NCBI GenBank assembly: GCA_038244535.1
Contig: JBBRTJ010000044.1
Coordinates: forward strand, 1 to 28,812
DNA: 28,812 bases
Direction of reading: 5' to 3'
Origin: JBBRTJ01 sp038244535
GTDB taxonomy: Bacteria > Actinomycetota > Acidimicrobiia > Acidimicrobiales > Ilumatobacteraceae
In this document: in pieces, positions 1 through 7,817 of the stretch
Layout of the letters: every line of letters starts with the position of its first letter
How positions within the stretch are numbered: the stretch's first letter is position 1
Translations under genes and position numbers: made by a program
Notes under the pieces: model-generated
Databases searched by the model: none
What the model was told of the DNA's origin: nothing
What the model saw: the letters and a program-made list of their open reading frames with translations, nothing else

Positions 1-708
1 CACGACGTCGGCGATGGCGTTCAGCATCTCGGCCCACGTGAAGGTGTCCGACGGCCCGACCGTGTGGAACGTGCCACCCTCGGCGCGCTCGACCATGGCG
101 ACGATCCACGCAGCCATGTCCCGGGCGTCGATGACCTGCGCATGGCCGGTCTGGGGTCCTGGAGCAAGGACCTCACCCCCGCGAGCGATGCGGGCCACCC
201 ACCACGGGAACCGCCACGAGTAGTCGTCGGGCCCTACGACGTAGGTGGGGCGCACGATCAGGGTGCCCTCGCCGTGGCGCTGCAAGGCGGCTCGCTCGCA
301 GGCGACCTTCAACCCTCCATAGGACAGGGCATCGGTGAAGGTCTCGATCGTGGTGTCGTCCAGCTCTACGAGCGGGCCGTCCTCGGTGTACCCGGGGCTC
401 ATCGGCTCGGCGTAGGCCGACACGCTCGACACGAACACGTGCTGGCCGCCCCGCCCCTCGAGCGCATCGGCGAGTGCGTCCACCTGGCGCACGAAGTAGC
501 CGCACGTGTCGATGGTGGCGTCCCAGGTGCCGTCGGCGAGGGCCGACAGGTCGGTGTCGCGGTCGCCGACGAGGTTGCGGCACTGAGGGAACAGCGCAGG
601 CCCGGTCCGGCCTCGGTTGAACAGCGTCACCTCGTGGCCGGCGGCCAGGGCCGCCAGAACGATGTGCCGGCCGACGAACCGAGTACCACCGATCACCAAG
701 AGCCGCAT
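1..708 (-). CDS. NAD-dependent epimerase/dehydratase (extended SDR), 3' end outside window
   Basis: Reading the minus strand from ATG at 708 gives 236 codons with no stop before the window edge, so the C-terminus is missing. The protein opens MRLLVIGGTRFVGRHIV, a Rossmann nucleotide-binding loop of the GGTxFxG type used by extended short-chain dehydrogenases and nucleotide-sugar epimerases, followed by the FNRG segment typical of this subgroup. A VFVSSVSAY segment is the catalytic Ser strand, and YGGLK carries the Tyr-xxx-Lys pair (Y-G-G-L-K) of the SDR active site. The family usually has 300-340 residues, so roughly two thirds are present. Substrate cannot be told from sequence. The start is supported by a TACGGT -10-like box 7 nt upstream (716-721), which implies a leaderless or near-leaderless mRNA. 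The neighbouring minus-strand gene at 864-1211 is 155 bp upstream and probably separately transcribed. Confidence 0.88.
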   Translation of the reverse strand, partial: MRLLVIGGTRFVGRHIVLAALAAGHEVTLFNRGRTGPALFPQCRNLVGDRDTDLSALADGTWDATIDTCGYFVRQVDALADALEGRGGQHVFVSSVSAYAEPMSPGYTEDGPLVELDDTTIETFTDALSYGGLKVACERAALQRHGEGTLIVRPTYVVGPDDYSWRFPWWVARIARGGEVLAPGPQTGHAQVIDARDMAAWIVAMVERAEGGTFHTVGPSDTFTWAEMLNAIADVV

Positions 709-715
709 CCCTAGG

Positions 716-721
716 ACCGTA
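716..721 (-). promoter_or_regulatory. -10 box (TACGGT) for leaderless epimerase gene
   Basis: TACGGT lies 7 nt before the ATG at 708 on the minus strand. The same box-to-start geometry recurs at about nine other genes in the window, which supports reading it as a -10 element with transcription starting at or next to the start codon. Confidence 0.5.
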
Positions 722-863
722 GGCCATCGCCCCCTCGGTCAACTTCCTGCCGTCGAGAAGAGCGTCGGAGCAGGTCCGCCATCGTCTCGACTGGTTCTGC
801 GGCGCCTCTGCCCCGACCCTGGGACGGAGCAAGCACAGAACGAGTCACTGGCCTCGGAGGCGG

Positions 864-1211
864 CTACTTGCCCTGGAAGAAGGAGTGGACGACTGGTTGG
901 AGGCCCGCCGTCGCCTCGCGCAGCGCCGGCGACGGGTTGCCGAAGACAACGAGCTCGGCACCACCGCCGAGCGCGACCAGCCTGCCGAGGAGCGCCCCGA
1001 CGTTGGCCAGGTGCGCCAGCGCGGCCTCCGACGACGAGTAGGTCTCGCGCACGACGCACCGGGTCTCGTCGTCGTTGAAGAACCAGTCGTACTGAAGCGT
1101 TCCCGCCTCGGTGCTGGCCGTGGCGAGGGCCTGCGCGGCCACCTCCTTGAACTCGGCGAGTCCAGCGGGTGCGATGGCGGGGAAGGTGCCCGTGGCTTGG
1201 ATCGACTCCAT
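864..1211 (-). CDS. Antibiotic biosynthesis monooxygenase (ABM)-fold protein
   Basis: This 115-residue protein starts MESIQATGTFPAIAP and has the size and pattern of a single ferredoxin-like ABM/dimeric alpha-beta barrel domain: an N-terminal strand, a helix (AEFKEVAAQALATAST), the core strands TLQYDWFFNDDETRCVVRETY, a second helix with SSSEAALAHLANVG, and a final strand ELVVFG. Family members are small cofactor-free monooxygenases or putative stress and polyketide-modifying enzymes; the substrate here is unknown. A longer in-frame start exists at 1262, but ATG 1211 is preceded by a strong Shine-Dalgarno (AAAGGAG, 8 nt spacing), so 1211 is chosen. It is a monocistronic minus-strand gene with no clear partner. 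Confidence 0.75.
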   Translation of the reverse strand: MESIQATGTFPAIAPAGLAEFKEVAAQALATASTEAGTLQYDWFFNDDETRCVVRETYSSSEAALAHLANVGALLGRLVALGGGAELVVFGNPSPALREATAGLQPVVHSFFQGK

Positions 1212-1219
1212 GTGGTGGT

Positions 1220-1226
1220 CTCCTTT
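1220..1226 (-). promoter_or_regulatory. Ribosome binding site fixing the ABM gene start
   Basis: AAAGGAG on the minus strand, 8 nt before ATG 1211. It rules against the in-frame upstream start at 1262. Confidence 0.7.
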
Positions 1227-1324
1227 GCTTCGCGCGGAGCGGCCCATCGATGCGGGCCGCACGGGACGTGCGCAAATGTTGCCATCAGGGGCCTGCGAGA
1301 GCGAGCGGGCCGCCCGCCGCCAGC

Positions 1325-1644
1325 CACGTCAGCGAGCTGCTCGAGCCAGAGCGACCGATGATGAGCTGGATCAACCTCGGCGAGGTGTTCTAGATCATCC
1401 GCCGCGCCGCGGGTGTGGAAGCTGCCTCATCCACGATTCGCGACCTTCGCTCCATCGTCACCGCTGAGGCTCCCGGCGAGGCACGGATCATCGAGGCGGC
1501 TCGGATCAAGGCCATGCACTCGATGGCGGACGCGGACGCTTGTGCGGCGGCCACGGCCGCCGCACAGGAGGCGACCCTGTGGACCGCGATCCAGAGCTGC
1601 TCGGGCGCGACCCAGCGCGGCACTGGTGTGACCTTTGCTCGTGG
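1325..1644 (+). pseudogene. Decayed VapC-type PIN-domain toxin
   Basis: Translating from about 1325 gives HVSELLEPERPMMSWINLGEVF, then TAG (1391-1393), then IIRRAAGVEAASSTIRDLRS and on through VTAEAP, EARIIEAARIKA, ADADACAAATAAA and LWT. This is the signature order of a VapC/PIN ribonuclease family in which GEVFY, RIKA and YADAFAAATA are conserved; the amber codon replaces the expected Tyr. After LWT the homologous frame moves at about 1586 (one base lost from an expected GGC codon), and the next frame gives RDPELLGRDPARHWCDL, the normal VapC C-terminus. The N-terminal strand with the first catalytic Asp (about 20-25 residues) is not recognisable upstream. Three independent lesions make this a non-functional relic. 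No partner antitoxin gene is visible upstream. The family call is from recalled motif patterns, not a search. Confidence 0.7.
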
Positions 1645-1699
1645 ACCTCTGGCAGCACGCGCCCCCGACGACCCGAGCGCGCCGGGCGGCGTGGTGATC

Positions 1700-1752
1700 G
1701 CGCTTTGCGTCGCGACGTTGCTGTAGAGCAACAACGTCGCGACGCAAAGCGC
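1700..1752. repeat. Dispersed palindromic repeat, copy 1 (perfect 21-bp stem)
   Basis: Bases 1700-1720 and 1732-1752 are perfect reverse complements (21 bp) around an 11-nt loop. Each arm contains GCGTCGCGACGTTG. The minus-strand reading matches copy 3 at 19986-20037 base for base through most of the left arm and in the asymmetric loop (TGCTCTAC). It lies in non-coding sequence just beyond the vapC relic. Small ORFs read through it (translating as LCVATLLLY) are a by-product of the repeat. Confidence 0.85.
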
Positions 1753-1760
1753 AGGCGTGT

Positions 1761-1772
1761 GGCCGATCGGCC
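1761..1772. repeat. 12-bp perfect palindrome GGCCGATCGGCC
   Basis: Short perfect palindrome 8 bp beyond repeat copy 1. It could be a protein site or chance in GC-rich DNA; no function is assigned. Confidence 0.3.
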
Positions 1773-1822
1773 GGTGGGTTCGGCGATGGCAAGAAGTTGG
1801 CTGCAAGTCGCGGTGAGCTTGG

Positions 1823-2108
1823 TCAGGGCTCCTTCGAGATGGAGCCGGGATGGAGCCACCTCCGGCCGCTCATGCCGAGGGGCGTGTCGTCACGCTCACG
1901 CGCAGAGAGGATGATCCAGCCAAGCTCGGCGACTACTCCCAAGGTCGCGAGGGCGGCGGGGGTCCAGCGCGTCCAGCTCAGTGTCCCGACGGAGGCCTCG
2001 GAGGAACCAGCGCGAAGGCCAGGCCGAACAGGAGGCGAGCAGGCCGGCGCGGTACGTGTGGATCTGGCGACCGACCCAGACCTCGTAGCTGCGCCGACTC
2101 GCCGGCAT
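1823..2108 (-). pseudogene. Probable frameshifted remains of a small membrane protein
   Basis: On the minus strand an ATG at 2108 opens MPASRRSYEVWVGRQIHTYR, which stays protein-like until about 2030. The sensible reading then appears to pass to another frame (LLFGLAFALVPP) and then to a third (LSWTRWTPAALATLGVVAEL followed by GWIILSARERDD) ending at the stop at 1823. Joined, this would be a protein of about 95 residues with two hydrophobic segments, the second ending in a charged tail. No single frame carries both halves, and no family is recognised, so the call rests on hydrophobic pattern and composition only. It may equally be non-coding GC-rich sequence. Confidence 0.3.
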
Positions 2109-2243
2109 GCCGCTGCGAATGCCCTCCACTTGCAGGTCCGTGGGCCGAGGGGTACCTGGCCAGCGCTTCGCATGGGTCCATTCGATACGACCGTGCCTAG
2201 GCCGTGCGACAGCGTCCCGTGCAGATCGTTCGAGCCCCGCCTT

Positions 2244-2295
2244 GGTTGCTCTGAGTCGCGACGTGGTTCTTGAGCAGCAGCATCGCGACACAACG
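2244..2295. repeat. Dispersed palindromic repeat, copy 2 (imperfect)
   Basis: The segment contains GAGTCGCGACGTG and CATCGCGACACAAC as imperfect inverted arms (core pairing GTCGCGA with TCGCGAC) around a loop containing TTGAGCAG. Read on the minus strand it aligns with copies 1 and 3 over the arm core, the GCTGCTC loop and the second arm, but with several substitutions. It is the most diverged copy. Confidence 0.65.
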
Positions 2296-2348
2296 ATCGG
2301 CCGCCGCGGCATCGTCCCGTCGCAGCGTCCTTCGCCCGCGCCCACCAA

Positions 2349-2391
2349 CTTGTGCGTCGAAAGGGCGCCAGAGCCGCATTCGACGCACAAG
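2349..2391. repeat. 13-bp inverted repeat (CTTGTGCGTCGAA) with 17-nt loop
   Basis: Bases 2349-2361 (CTTGTGCGTCGAA) and 2379-2391 (TTCGACGCACAAG) are perfect reverse complements. There is no T-tract, so a canonical intrinsic terminator is unlikely. It lies about 100 bp before the promoter of the flavoprotein gene and 53 bp from repeat copy 2, and shares the TGCGTCG core with that family, so it may be a related element. Confidence 0.6.
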
Positions 2392-2488
2392 CTCCCGGGC
2401 GCCGCCACCCAGCAGCCCAGGCCCCGGCGTCTGCAACGGCGCGTACTGCGTGGCCGGCCTGTCGTCGTTGGGGCCAGTGTGTGCCTCG

Positions 2489-2494
2489 TAGCGT
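2489..2494 (+). promoter_or_regulatory. Candidate -10 box (TAGCGT) for the flavoprotein gene
   Basis: TAGCGT sits about 30 nt before ATG 2525, which would give a short leader carrying GGAG (2516-2519) 5 nt before the start. TTGGGG at 2468-2473 is a weak -35 candidate with a 15-nt spacer. Confidence 0.4.
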
Positions 2495-2524
2495 GGGCGG
2501 GTCCGAACCGTCCCTGGAGCGCTC

Positions 2525-5008
2525 ATGACTGCCGCCGACCCTCAGCCTGCCGCCACCAGTGGTGCGCTTCCGGCGCGAGCGCGTGTCGTCATCATCGGTG
2601 GGGGCGTGATCGGGTGCTCGGTGGCCTACCACCTCGGTCACCTGGGATGGACCGACGTCGTCCTGCTGGAACGCGACCAGCTCACGTCAGGCACCACCTG
2701 GCACGCGGCCGGGCTCGTGGTGACGTACGGCTCGATGTCGTCCACGTCGACCGAGCTGCGTACCTACACGCGCGACCTGTACGCGCGCCTGGAAGCCGAG
2801 ACTGGCCAGGCCACGGGGTTCGTGCCGGTCGGCTTCATCGAGCTGGCCGGCGACGAGGACCGCTTGGAGGAGTTCCGCCGGGTCTCGGCGTTCAACCGCT
2901 ACTGCGGGATCGACGTCCACGAGATCAGCCCGGCCGAGGTGGGCGAGCTGTTCCCCCTGGCCCGCACCGATGACCTCCTGGCCGGCTTCTACGTGGCCGA
3001 GGACGGCCGGGCCAACCCGGTCGACGTCACCATGGCCCTGGCCAAGGGTGCTCGCCGGCAGGGCGTCACGCTGCTGCAGAACACCCCGGTGCTCGACGTG
3101 CTGCACCGCAACGGCGCCGTGACTGGCGTGCGCACCGAGCACGGCGACATGGAGTGCGAGTACGTCGTGAACTGCGCGGGCATGTGGGCTCGTCAGCTCG
3201 GCGAGCGCTCGGGCGTGACGATCCCCTTGCAGGCCGCCGAGCACTACTACCTCATCACCGAGCAGGTCCCCGGGCTGTCGAAGGCCTGTCCGGTGATCGA
3301 AGACCCCGGCTCCTACGGCTACTACCGCGAGGAGGTCGGCGGCCTGATGGTCGGGCTGTTCGAGCCGGTGTGCGCTCCCTGGAAGGTCGAAGGCATCCCC
3401 GGCGACTTCTCGTTCGGCCAGATCCCACCCGACTGGGATCGAATGGGGCCGTACGTCGAGAAGGCCATGAGCCGAGTGCCGGTCAGCCTCGAGACCGGCA
3501 TCCGCACGTTCTTCTGCGGGCCGGAGAGCTTCACCCCCGACCTGCAACCGATCATCGGCGAGGCGCCGGAGCTGCGGGGCTACTTCGTCGCCGCGGGCAT
3601 GAACTCGATCGGCATCCTCACCGGTGGCGGATGGGGCCGGGTGATCGCCCACTGGATCGCCAACAGCCGCCCCGACGTCGACGTCACCGCCGTGGACATC
3701 GACCGGCTGCACCCGTACCAAGCCACGCCTGAGTACCGCCGCACCCGCACCGTCGAGTCGCTCGGCCTCGTGTACCAGACCCATTACCCGAGCCGCCCCA
3801 TGACCACCGCTAGAAACGCCAAGCTGTCCGCCTGGCACGACCGCCTGGCCGCGGCCGGCGCGTACTTCCGTGACGTGAGCGGCTGGGAGAGCCCCGACTG
3901 GTACGCGCCTGCCGGTCACGAGCCCCGAGTGGATCGCCTCTCGTGGAGGCGCGAGCCGTGGTGGGACCACTGGCAGGCCGAGCACGAAGCGGCCCGCAGC
4001 GCGTCGATCGCCATGGACATGTCGTTCATGTCGAAGTACCTCGTCCAAGGCCCCGACGCCGGAACGTTCCTCGACCACCTCTCGGCCAACCACGTCGACG
4101 CCCAGGCGGGCCTCGTGACCTACACGCAGTGGCTCAACGAAGGCGGCACGCTCGAGGCCGACCTCACGGTGACCAAGCTCGACGACGAGCGGTTCTGGGT
4201 GGTGGCCAGTGACACGGCCAAGCGCCACGTCGAGACCTGGATGATGCGCCACCTCGGTGATCGTCGTGCCCACATCAGCGATGTGACCTCGGCCTACGCC
4301 CAGCTCAACCTTCAGGGTCCCCGATCGCGCGAGGTGCTGGCGGCGCTCACCGACGCCGACGTGTCCAACGACGCCCTGCCGTACCGGGCCGCCCGCGAGA
4401 TCGCCATCGGGTTCGCCAAGGTGCTGTGCCTGCGCATCACCTACCTGGGTGAGCTGGGCTACGAGCTGTACGTGCCGGCCGAGCAGGCGGGTCCGCTGTA
4501 CGACCGTGTGATCGCGGCCGGCGCGGGGTTCGGTCTGCGCCGCGCCGGCCTCAAGGCCCTCGCCAGCTTGCGCATGGAGAAGGCCTACCGCGACTACGGC
4601 CACGACATCGACAACACCGACGACGTGTGGGAGGCGGGACTCGGCTTCGCCGTCGCGCTCGACAAGCCCGAGGGGTTCATCGGTCGTGACGCCGCACTGG
4701 CGCTCAAGGCCGCCGGCCCGCTTCGTCGTCGGCTGGTGCAGGTGCTGTTGACCGATCCCGACCCGCTGTTGTTCCACGGCGAGATCGTGCGCCGAGCCGG
4801 CAGGGCCGTGGGCTACGTGCGGGCCGCGTCGTATGGCTTCACCCTCGGCGGATCGGTGGGCCTGGCCATGATCGAGCTCGACGAGCCCATCACGCAGGCG
4901 GTGCTCGACGCCGGTGGGTGGGAGATCGAGGTCGGCGGGCGCTCGTGGCCGGCGGTGCTGTCCCTGCGGCCGATGTACGACCCCACAGCATCCCGGATCA
5001 AGTCCTGA
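2525..5008 (+). CDS. Dimethylglycine/sarcosine dehydrogenase-like FAD oxidoreductase with GcvT domain
   Basis: The 827-residue product has the full DMGDH/SarDH architecture. The N-terminal DAO-type FAD domain (about 20-385) carries GGGVIG at 25-30 and GTTWHAAGL at 56-64; in dimethylglycine dehydrogenase the His of this WHAAGL motif binds FAD covalently, here H60. A linker domain follows (about 385-440), then a GcvT aminomethyltransferase-like half (about 440-720) and a GcvT C-terminal barrel (about 730-820). Family enzymes oxidise an N-methyl group, pass electrons to an electron-transfer flavoprotein and hand the one-carbon unit to tetrahydrofolate. Length is normal for the family. The substrate (dimethylglycine, sarcosine or another N-methyl amine) cannot be settled from sequence. 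GGAG 5 nt before ATG 2525 supports the start. It heads a five-gene co-directional run. Confidence 0.88.
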   Translation: MTAADPQPAATSGALPARARVVIIGGGVIGCSVAYHLGHLGWTDVVLLERDQLTSGTTWHAAGLVVTYGSMSSTSTELRTYTRDLYARLEAETGQATGFVPVGFIELAGDEDRLEEFRRVSAFNRYCGIDVHEISPAEVGELFPLARTDDLLAGFYVAEDGRANPVDVTMALAKGARRQGVTLLQNTPVLDVLHRNGAVTGVRTEHGDMECEYVVNCAGMWARQLGERSGVTIPLQAAEHYYLITEQVPGLSKACPVIEDPGSYGYYREEVGGLMVGLFEPVCAPWKVEGIPGDFSFGQIPPDWDRMGPYVEKAMSRVPVSLETGIRTFFCGPESFTPDLQPIIGEAPELRGYFVAAGMNSIGILTGGGWGRVIAHWIANSRPDVDVTAVDIDRLHPYQATPEYRRTRTVESLGLVYQTHYPSRPMTTARNAKLSAWHDRLAAAGAYFRDVSGWESPDWYAPAGHEPRVDRLSWRREPWWDHWQAEHEAARSASIAMDMSFMSKYLVQGPDAGTFLDHLSANHVDAQAGLVTYTQWLNEGGTLEADLTVTKLDDERFWVVASDTAKRHVETWMMRHLGDRRAHISDVTSAYAQLNLQGPRSREVLAALTDADVSNDALPYRAAREIAIGFAKVLCLRITYLGELGYELYVPAEQAGPLYDRVIAAGAGFGLRRAGLKALASLRMEKAYRDYGHDIDNTDDVWEAGLGFAVALDKPEGFIGRDAALALKAAGPLRRRLVQVLLTDPDPLLFHGEIVRRAGRAVGYVRAASYGFTLGGSVGLAMIELDEPITQAVLDAGGWEIEVGGRSWPAVLSLRPMYDPTASRIKS

Positions 5009-5022
5009 GCGAGACTCTCGAC

Positions 5023-6162
5023 ATGAGGGACGTCGACGAGGCCCCGACTCAGCCGGCCGTGCCCGCGCTTGCACCCACCAACGACCCTGAGCGGCTTGAG
5101 GCCGCGGGCGATGTCGTCGAGTTGACCGAGGCCGACCTGACGAGGGCGCGCCGCCTGAAGGCATCGTTCGCCGACCGCTCCGACAAGGCCAGGAAGCTGG
5201 CCTCGACCGTGGTTCCCTGGCTCGAGGAGCGCCGCAAAGGCAACGTGGTGGTCGACGTGGGCCTGCGCCTCTACGAGCGCGACATCGAAGCCGTCGGCAA
5301 CATCCTCGGCGCGGCGATCGCGTTCCGCCTGTTCCTGTTCCTGGTCCCGCTGACGCTCATCGTCGTCGGGCTGCTCGGGGTGTTCGTCGACAGCAGCGGG
5401 TACGCCGACCTGGCCGATCAGGTCGGCATGTCGGGCGGGATCGCCGCCAGCATCCAGCAGAGCCTCTCGTCGTCCGACGCGCACTGGGTCGCGCTGCTGA
5501 CCGGCGCTTTCGGCACCCTGTGGGCCGGACGGAACCTCGTCAAGGCGCTCACCGCCGCCAACACGTTGGCTTGGCGTCTTGATCGGCCCCGGCACTTCCC
5601 CAAGCCCCGGGTCATGTTGGCCTTCGTCGGCATCGTGGCGGCGATGATCGTGTCGGGCGCGATCGTCAACCGGATCCGCGTGGCGTCAGGTCTGGCCCTG
5701 GCGGCCGGCTCGATGGTGGTCATCGGACTGATCTACGCCGGCGGGTGGTTCGTGCTCAGCCTCATGCTGCCACGGGCTACCAAGGACCCGAGCGCCCTGC
5801 TGCCAGGCGCTGCACTCGTGGGGCTGGTCATCGCCGGCATGCAGTGGTTCACCCAGATCAACCTGACCGACAAGGTCGGCCGTGCCTCGAGCCTCTACGG
5901 GAACCTCGGCATCGCCGTGGTCACACTCGGCGCCCTGTTCATCATCGGCCGCCTGGTGATCGGGGCTGCCGTCGTCAATGCCGTCGTCTTCGAGCGGTTC
6001 GGATCGATCGCGCTGTTCGTGTTCGGCATCCCGGGCATCCGTCGCCTCCCGAGGCGCTATCTCGTCGTGGCCCGGTTCTTCGCCCTCGACGTCCAGGCGA
6101 ACGGCAAAGTCGTACGCCTCGACGAGACGGTGGGCTACGACGAGGCAGGCCCGCCTCGCTGA
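5023..6162 (+). CDS. YihY/BrkB-family inner-membrane protein
   Basis: The 379-residue protein has a charged cytoplasmic N-terminus (about 1-75), then about six hydrophobic segments near 97-120, 155-178, 197-216, 226-247, 259-277 and 295-317, and a basic C-terminal tail. The pattern of a first helix followed by a region with SLSSSDAHW and LLTGAFGTLWAGRNLVKALT, and the later LYGNLGIAVVTLGALF segment, match the YihY/BrkB family (formerly mislabelled RNase BN). The physiological role of this family is not settled. An in-frame start at 4918 would overlap the upstream gene by 91 nt; ATG 5023, 14 nt after the upstream stop, is preferred although its ribosome binding site is weak. The tight spacing suggests co-transcription with the flavoprotein gene. 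Confidence 0.75.
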   Translation: MRDVDEAPTQPAVPALAPTNDPERLEAAGDVVELTEADLTRARRLKASFADRSDKARKLASTVVPWLEERRKGNVVVDVGLRLYERDIEAVGNILGAAIAFRLFLFLVPLTLIVVGLLGVFVDSSGYADLADQVGMSGGIAASIQQSLSSSDAHWVALLTGAFGTLWAGRNLVKALTAANTLAWRLDRPRHFPKPRVMLAFVGIVAAMIVSGAIVNRIRVASGLALAAGSMVVIGLIYAGGWFVLSLMLPRATKDPSALLPGAALVGLVIAGMQWFTQINLTDKVGRASSLYGNLGIAVVTLGALFIIGRLVIGAAVVNAVVFERFGSIALFVFGIPGIRRLPRRYLVVARFFALDVQANGKVVRLDETVGYDEAGPPR

Positions 6163-6172
6163 CCGCGCCGCG

Positions 6173-6178
6173 TAGCGT
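6173..6178 (+). promoter_or_regulatory. -10 box (TAGCGT) before the phytoene-desaturase-like gene
   Basis: TAGCGT ends 6 nt before TTG 6185 and 9 nt before ATG 6188. The spacing fits a leaderless transcript, so this gene may have its own start within the run. Confidence 0.45.
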
Positions 6179-6187
6179 GGCCCCTTG

Positions 6188-7816
6188 ATGCCAGCACATG
6201 CCGTCGATGCGATCGTCGTGGGTGGAGGGCACAACGGGCTCGTCGCCGCCGCCTACCTGGCCAAGGCAGGTAAGCGCACGGTGGTGCTCGAAAGGCGCAG
6301 CCAGGTCGGGGGCGCGGCCGTCACCGAGCAGCCATGGGGTCCCGACTACAAGGTCACCACGCTGTCGTACGTGGTCAGCGTGCTGCCGCCGTCGATCGTG
6401 GCCGACCTCGACCTGGTCAAGCACGGCTACAAGGTGCATCCCCAGGGGCCGTACTTCGTGCCCTACACCGATGGTCGCTGCCTGCGCCTGCCGTCCGATT
6501 CGGCGGCGCGTCGGGCCGAGATCTCGAAGTTCTCCGCTCGTGACGCGGCCGCCGTCGACGGCTGGGACGAGTGGCTGCAGGGCCTCGCCGATGTGCTGTC
6601 GCCGCTGCTGGCGTCCATCCCTCCCAAGCTGGGCAGCCGCAAGCCGGCCGATCTGCTCGACCAGGCCCGCCTGGCATGGCAGGTCAAGGGGCTGGGCGTG
6701 CGGGGCGTGGCCGACGTCACCAAGCTCTTTTCGATGAGTGTCGCTGATCTGCTCGAGGACTGGTTCGAGTCGCCGCAGATGCTCGGTGTGCTCTCGGTCA
6801 GCGGGATCATCGGCACCTGGGGTGGACCGCGGTCGCCGGGCACGGCGTTCGTCATGGCCCATCACAAGATCACCGATGTGGGCGACGGCCAGATCGGCGC
6901 CTGGGGCTTCCCGGAAGGGGGCATGGGCGGGCTCACGCAGGCCATGGCCTCGGCGGCGCGCTCGCTCGGCGTCGACGTGCGCACCGACGCGCCCGTCAGC
7001 CGCATCGACGTCCGCGGCGGCCGCGTCACCGGCGTGACCCTTGCCGACGGCACGCAGTACACCGCGCCGCTCGTCGTCACGACGGTGCACCCGCGGATCG
7101 CCTTCCTCAACCTCGTCGACCGCCGCGACCTTCCGGCCGAGTTCGTCGCCGACATCGAGCACTGGAACTCGCGCAGCGGTGCGGTCAAGGTCAACCTTGC
7201 CGTCGATCGCCTCCCCGAGTTCACCTCCGCGCCGGGGTTCGATCCCGACGTCCATGGCGGCACCATCGTGCTGGCCCGTTCGCTCGACGAGGTCGAGACG
7301 GCCTTCCAGGATGCGGCCGGAGGCAGGCCGGCCCGGCGCCCCTTTGCCGACATCTGCATCCCGTCGGTGTTCGACCGCACGCTGGCGCCCGACGGTCACC
7401 ACATCGTGTCGATGTTCACCCAGTGGGTCCCCCACGCCTATGCCGACAAGCCGCAGCAGGCCAAGCTCGAGGCCTACGCCGATCGCCTCGTGGCCTCGGT
7501 CGAAGAGGTGGCGCCCGGCTTCACGTCGTCGATCCTGCACCGAAAGGTGGTCGGCCCGTACGAGATGGAGCACGAGTACGGCTTGGTGGGGGGCAACATC
7601 TTCCACGGCGAGCTGACCCCCAACCAGTTGTTCCACCTGCGTCCGGCGGCGGGCTACGCCGACTTCCGCACGCCGATCGCCGGTCTGTACCAGGCGGGGT
7701 CGGCCACGCACGGCGGCGGCGGCGTCACCGGCATCCCGGCCATGAACGTGGTGCGTCAGATCGCTCGCGACGAGCGCAGCGGCACCCTGTCCCGGCTGAC
7801 CCGCGGGGGACGCTGA
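6188..7816 (+). CDS. FAD-dependent oxidoreductase, phytoene desaturase/PYROXD2 type
   Basis: The 542-residue protein opens with MPAHAVDAIVVGGGHNGLVA: a dinucleotide-binding GGGHNG loop at 12-17 and an acidic residue at the end of the second strand (VVLER, E35), followed by the GGAAVTE stretch that is typical of the phytoene desaturase/amine oxidase-like superfamily. The C-terminal FAD-contact motif is in the GLYQAGSATHGGGGVTGIPA region. Close relatives are annotated as NAD(P)/FAD-dependent oxidoreductases similar to animal PYROXD2, with no established substrate. No phytoene synthase or other carotenoid gene is nearby, so carotenoid desaturation is unlikely to be its role. Either TTG 6185 or ATG 6188 could be used; they differ by one residue and the ATG is listed. 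Confidence 0.85.
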   Translation: MPAHAVDAIVVGGGHNGLVAAAYLAKAGKRTVVLERRSQVGGAAVTEQPWGPDYKVTTLSYVVSVLPPSIVADLDLVKHGYKVHPQGPYFVPYTDGRCLRLPSDSAARRAEISKFSARDAAAVDGWDEWLQGLADVLSPLLASIPPKLGSRKPADLLDQARLAWQVKGLGVRGVADVTKLFSMSVADLLEDWFESPQMLGVLSVSGIIGTWGGPRSPGTAFVMAHHKITDVGDGQIGAWGFPEGGMGGLTQAMASAARSLGVDVRTDAPVSRIDVRGGRVTGVTLADGTQYTAPLVVTTVHPRIAFLNLVDRRDLPAEFVADIEHWNSRSGAVKVNLAVDRLPEFTSAPGFDPDVHGGTIVLARSLDEVETAFQDAAGGRPARRPFADICIPSVFDRTLAPDGHHIVSMFTQWVPHAYADKPQQAKLEAYADRLVASVEEVAPGFTSSILHRKVVGPYEMEHEYGLVGGNIFHGELTPNQLFHLRPAAGYADFRTPIAGLYQAGSATHGGGGVTGIPAMNVVRQIARDERSGTLSRLTRGGR

Positions 7817-7817
7817 C

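Noticed and set aside
1391..1393. Amber codon read through or reassigned in the VapC-like frame
   Set aside because: The same gene has a separate frameshift and lacks its N-terminus, so plain decay explains the stop.
1700..1752. Small proteins containing LCVATLLLY and NVATQ read through the palindromic repeats
   Set aside because: The similarity is fully explained by the DNA repeat; reading contexts, flanks and starts differ and no ribosome binding sites are present.
2687..5164. Very long open frame on the minus strand (825 codons) opposite the flavoprotein gene
   Set aside because: Mirror frame caused by high GC at third positions; low-complexity His/Val/Arg-rich product with no domains, while the plus strand encodes a full known enzyme.
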